From an uncultured Bacilli bacterium (GTDB taxonomy: Bacteria > Bacillota_I > Bacilli_A > RF39 > UBA660), in assembly GCA_934130235.1 (NCBI GenBank), contig CAKOXU010000015.1:1-20581 (forward strand): 20,581 nucleotides of DNA. The letters run 5' to 3'. Numbering within the stretch: the first letter of the stretch is position 1; each line of letters opens with the position of its first letter. Below the pieces are notes generated by a model. The model did not search any database. It saw nothing but the letters and a program-made list of their open reading frames with translations, and was not told the origin of the DNA. Of the stretch, positions 20,399 to 20,581 are shown piece by piece. The position numbers were made by a program, and so were the translations under genes.

Positions 20399-20581
20399 AT
20401 GAGTATAATAGTACAAGAGTATTTAGAGCAAATAAAAGAATCTTTATATAAAAAATCATTAAAGAGAGTGGAAAAAGTAATACTTGAAAAAACTAATGAT
20501 AATATGTTATACTATACATATAGTAATGTTAATGATTTAATTGAATTTAAGTATAATAATCAATATATTGTTTTTTTAAAA
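20399..20581 (+). CDS. Hypothetical protein, truncated by window end
   Basis: An open frame of 61 codons runs to the last base without a stop, starting at ATG 20399. The visible part begins MSIIVQEYLEQIKESLYKK and continues with a charged helix and Tyr/Asn-rich strands (MLYYTYSNVNDLIEFKYNN). There is no signal peptide or membrane segment in this portion. The RBS is weak (AAAAGAA), so the start is uncertain. No family can be assigned. Confidence 0.5.
   Translation, partial: MSIIVQEYLEQIKESLYKKSLKRVEKVILEKTNDNMLYYTYSNVNDLIEFKYNNQYIVFLK

Noticed and set aside
1..20581. Mollicute-style TGA-as-tryptophan code
   Set aside because: Trp residues in conserved motifs are TGG and TGA acts as the stop at 14733-14735 and 15867-15869.
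1..20581. CRISPR array, tRNA/rRNA genes, insertion sequences, prophage or a defence island
   Set aside because: No regularly spaced repeats, RNA-gene cloverleaf sequences, transposase or phage motifs were seen on either strand; the only repeats are short and local.

Overview
The window comes from a very AT-rich, low-GC Gram-positive bacterium using the standard bacterial code: Trp is TGG and TGA acts as a stop. Gene content and local order point to class Bacilli. spoVB is divergent from comN-secDF, tmcAL (ylbM) is divergent from yceD-rpmF, a DUF948/YtxH pair is present, and lexA is divergent from a tiny membrane-protein gene. Several genes are sporulation-linked by family: spoVB, an sspI-type small acid-soluble spore protein, and two tandem YjcZ-like micro-proteins. 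The organism or its recent ancestors therefore probably formed endospores. Small genes, overlapping ends and terminators that contain stop codons suggest a compact genome, perhaps an uncultured host-associated lineage of Bacilli (inference). I see no rRNA, tRNA, CRISPR array, transposase or prophage gene.

Layout. 1-971: SOS module, with lexA (-) divergent from a 47-residue membrane protein whose promoter spacer holds a LexA-box-like palindrome. 910-4924: spoVB-like flippase (-), then comN and a fused secDF (+). 4989-9047: priA followed by two tandem paralogous coiled-coil proteins of unknown function. 9161-9988: a FolD-family protein lacking key catalytic residues. 9999-12030: tmcAL (-) divergent from yceD-rpmF, with a structured, possibly transcribed intergenic region between them. 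12034-12550: sspI and a small Met/Pro-rich coiled-coil protein (-). 12630-13253: trmB. 13338-17919: a dense run of envelope genes (lipoprotein, acidic disordered protein, DUF948 protein, YtxH, a bitopic protein, and a two-SBP receptor with a degenerate GGDEF domain). 17980-18717: recX, convergent with a PrsA-type foldase (18726-19898, -). 20044-20274: two YjcZ-like micro-proteins. 20399-end: a gene cut by the window edge.

How the parts fit. LexA, the micro-protein and possibly recX form a local DNA-damage circuit. PriA restarts collapsed replication forks. SecDF and the PrsA-type protein serve export and folding of secreted proteins. TrmB, TmcAL and L32 belong to translation. The most unusual observations are the SOS-controlled YneA/SosA-like micro-protein, the catalytically altered FolD, the Asp-to-Asn change in the SecF proton-relay position, the tandem coiled-coil pair, the SBP-SBP-TM receptor with DGNEF in place of GGDEF, and the two-promoter leader before yceD-rpmF.
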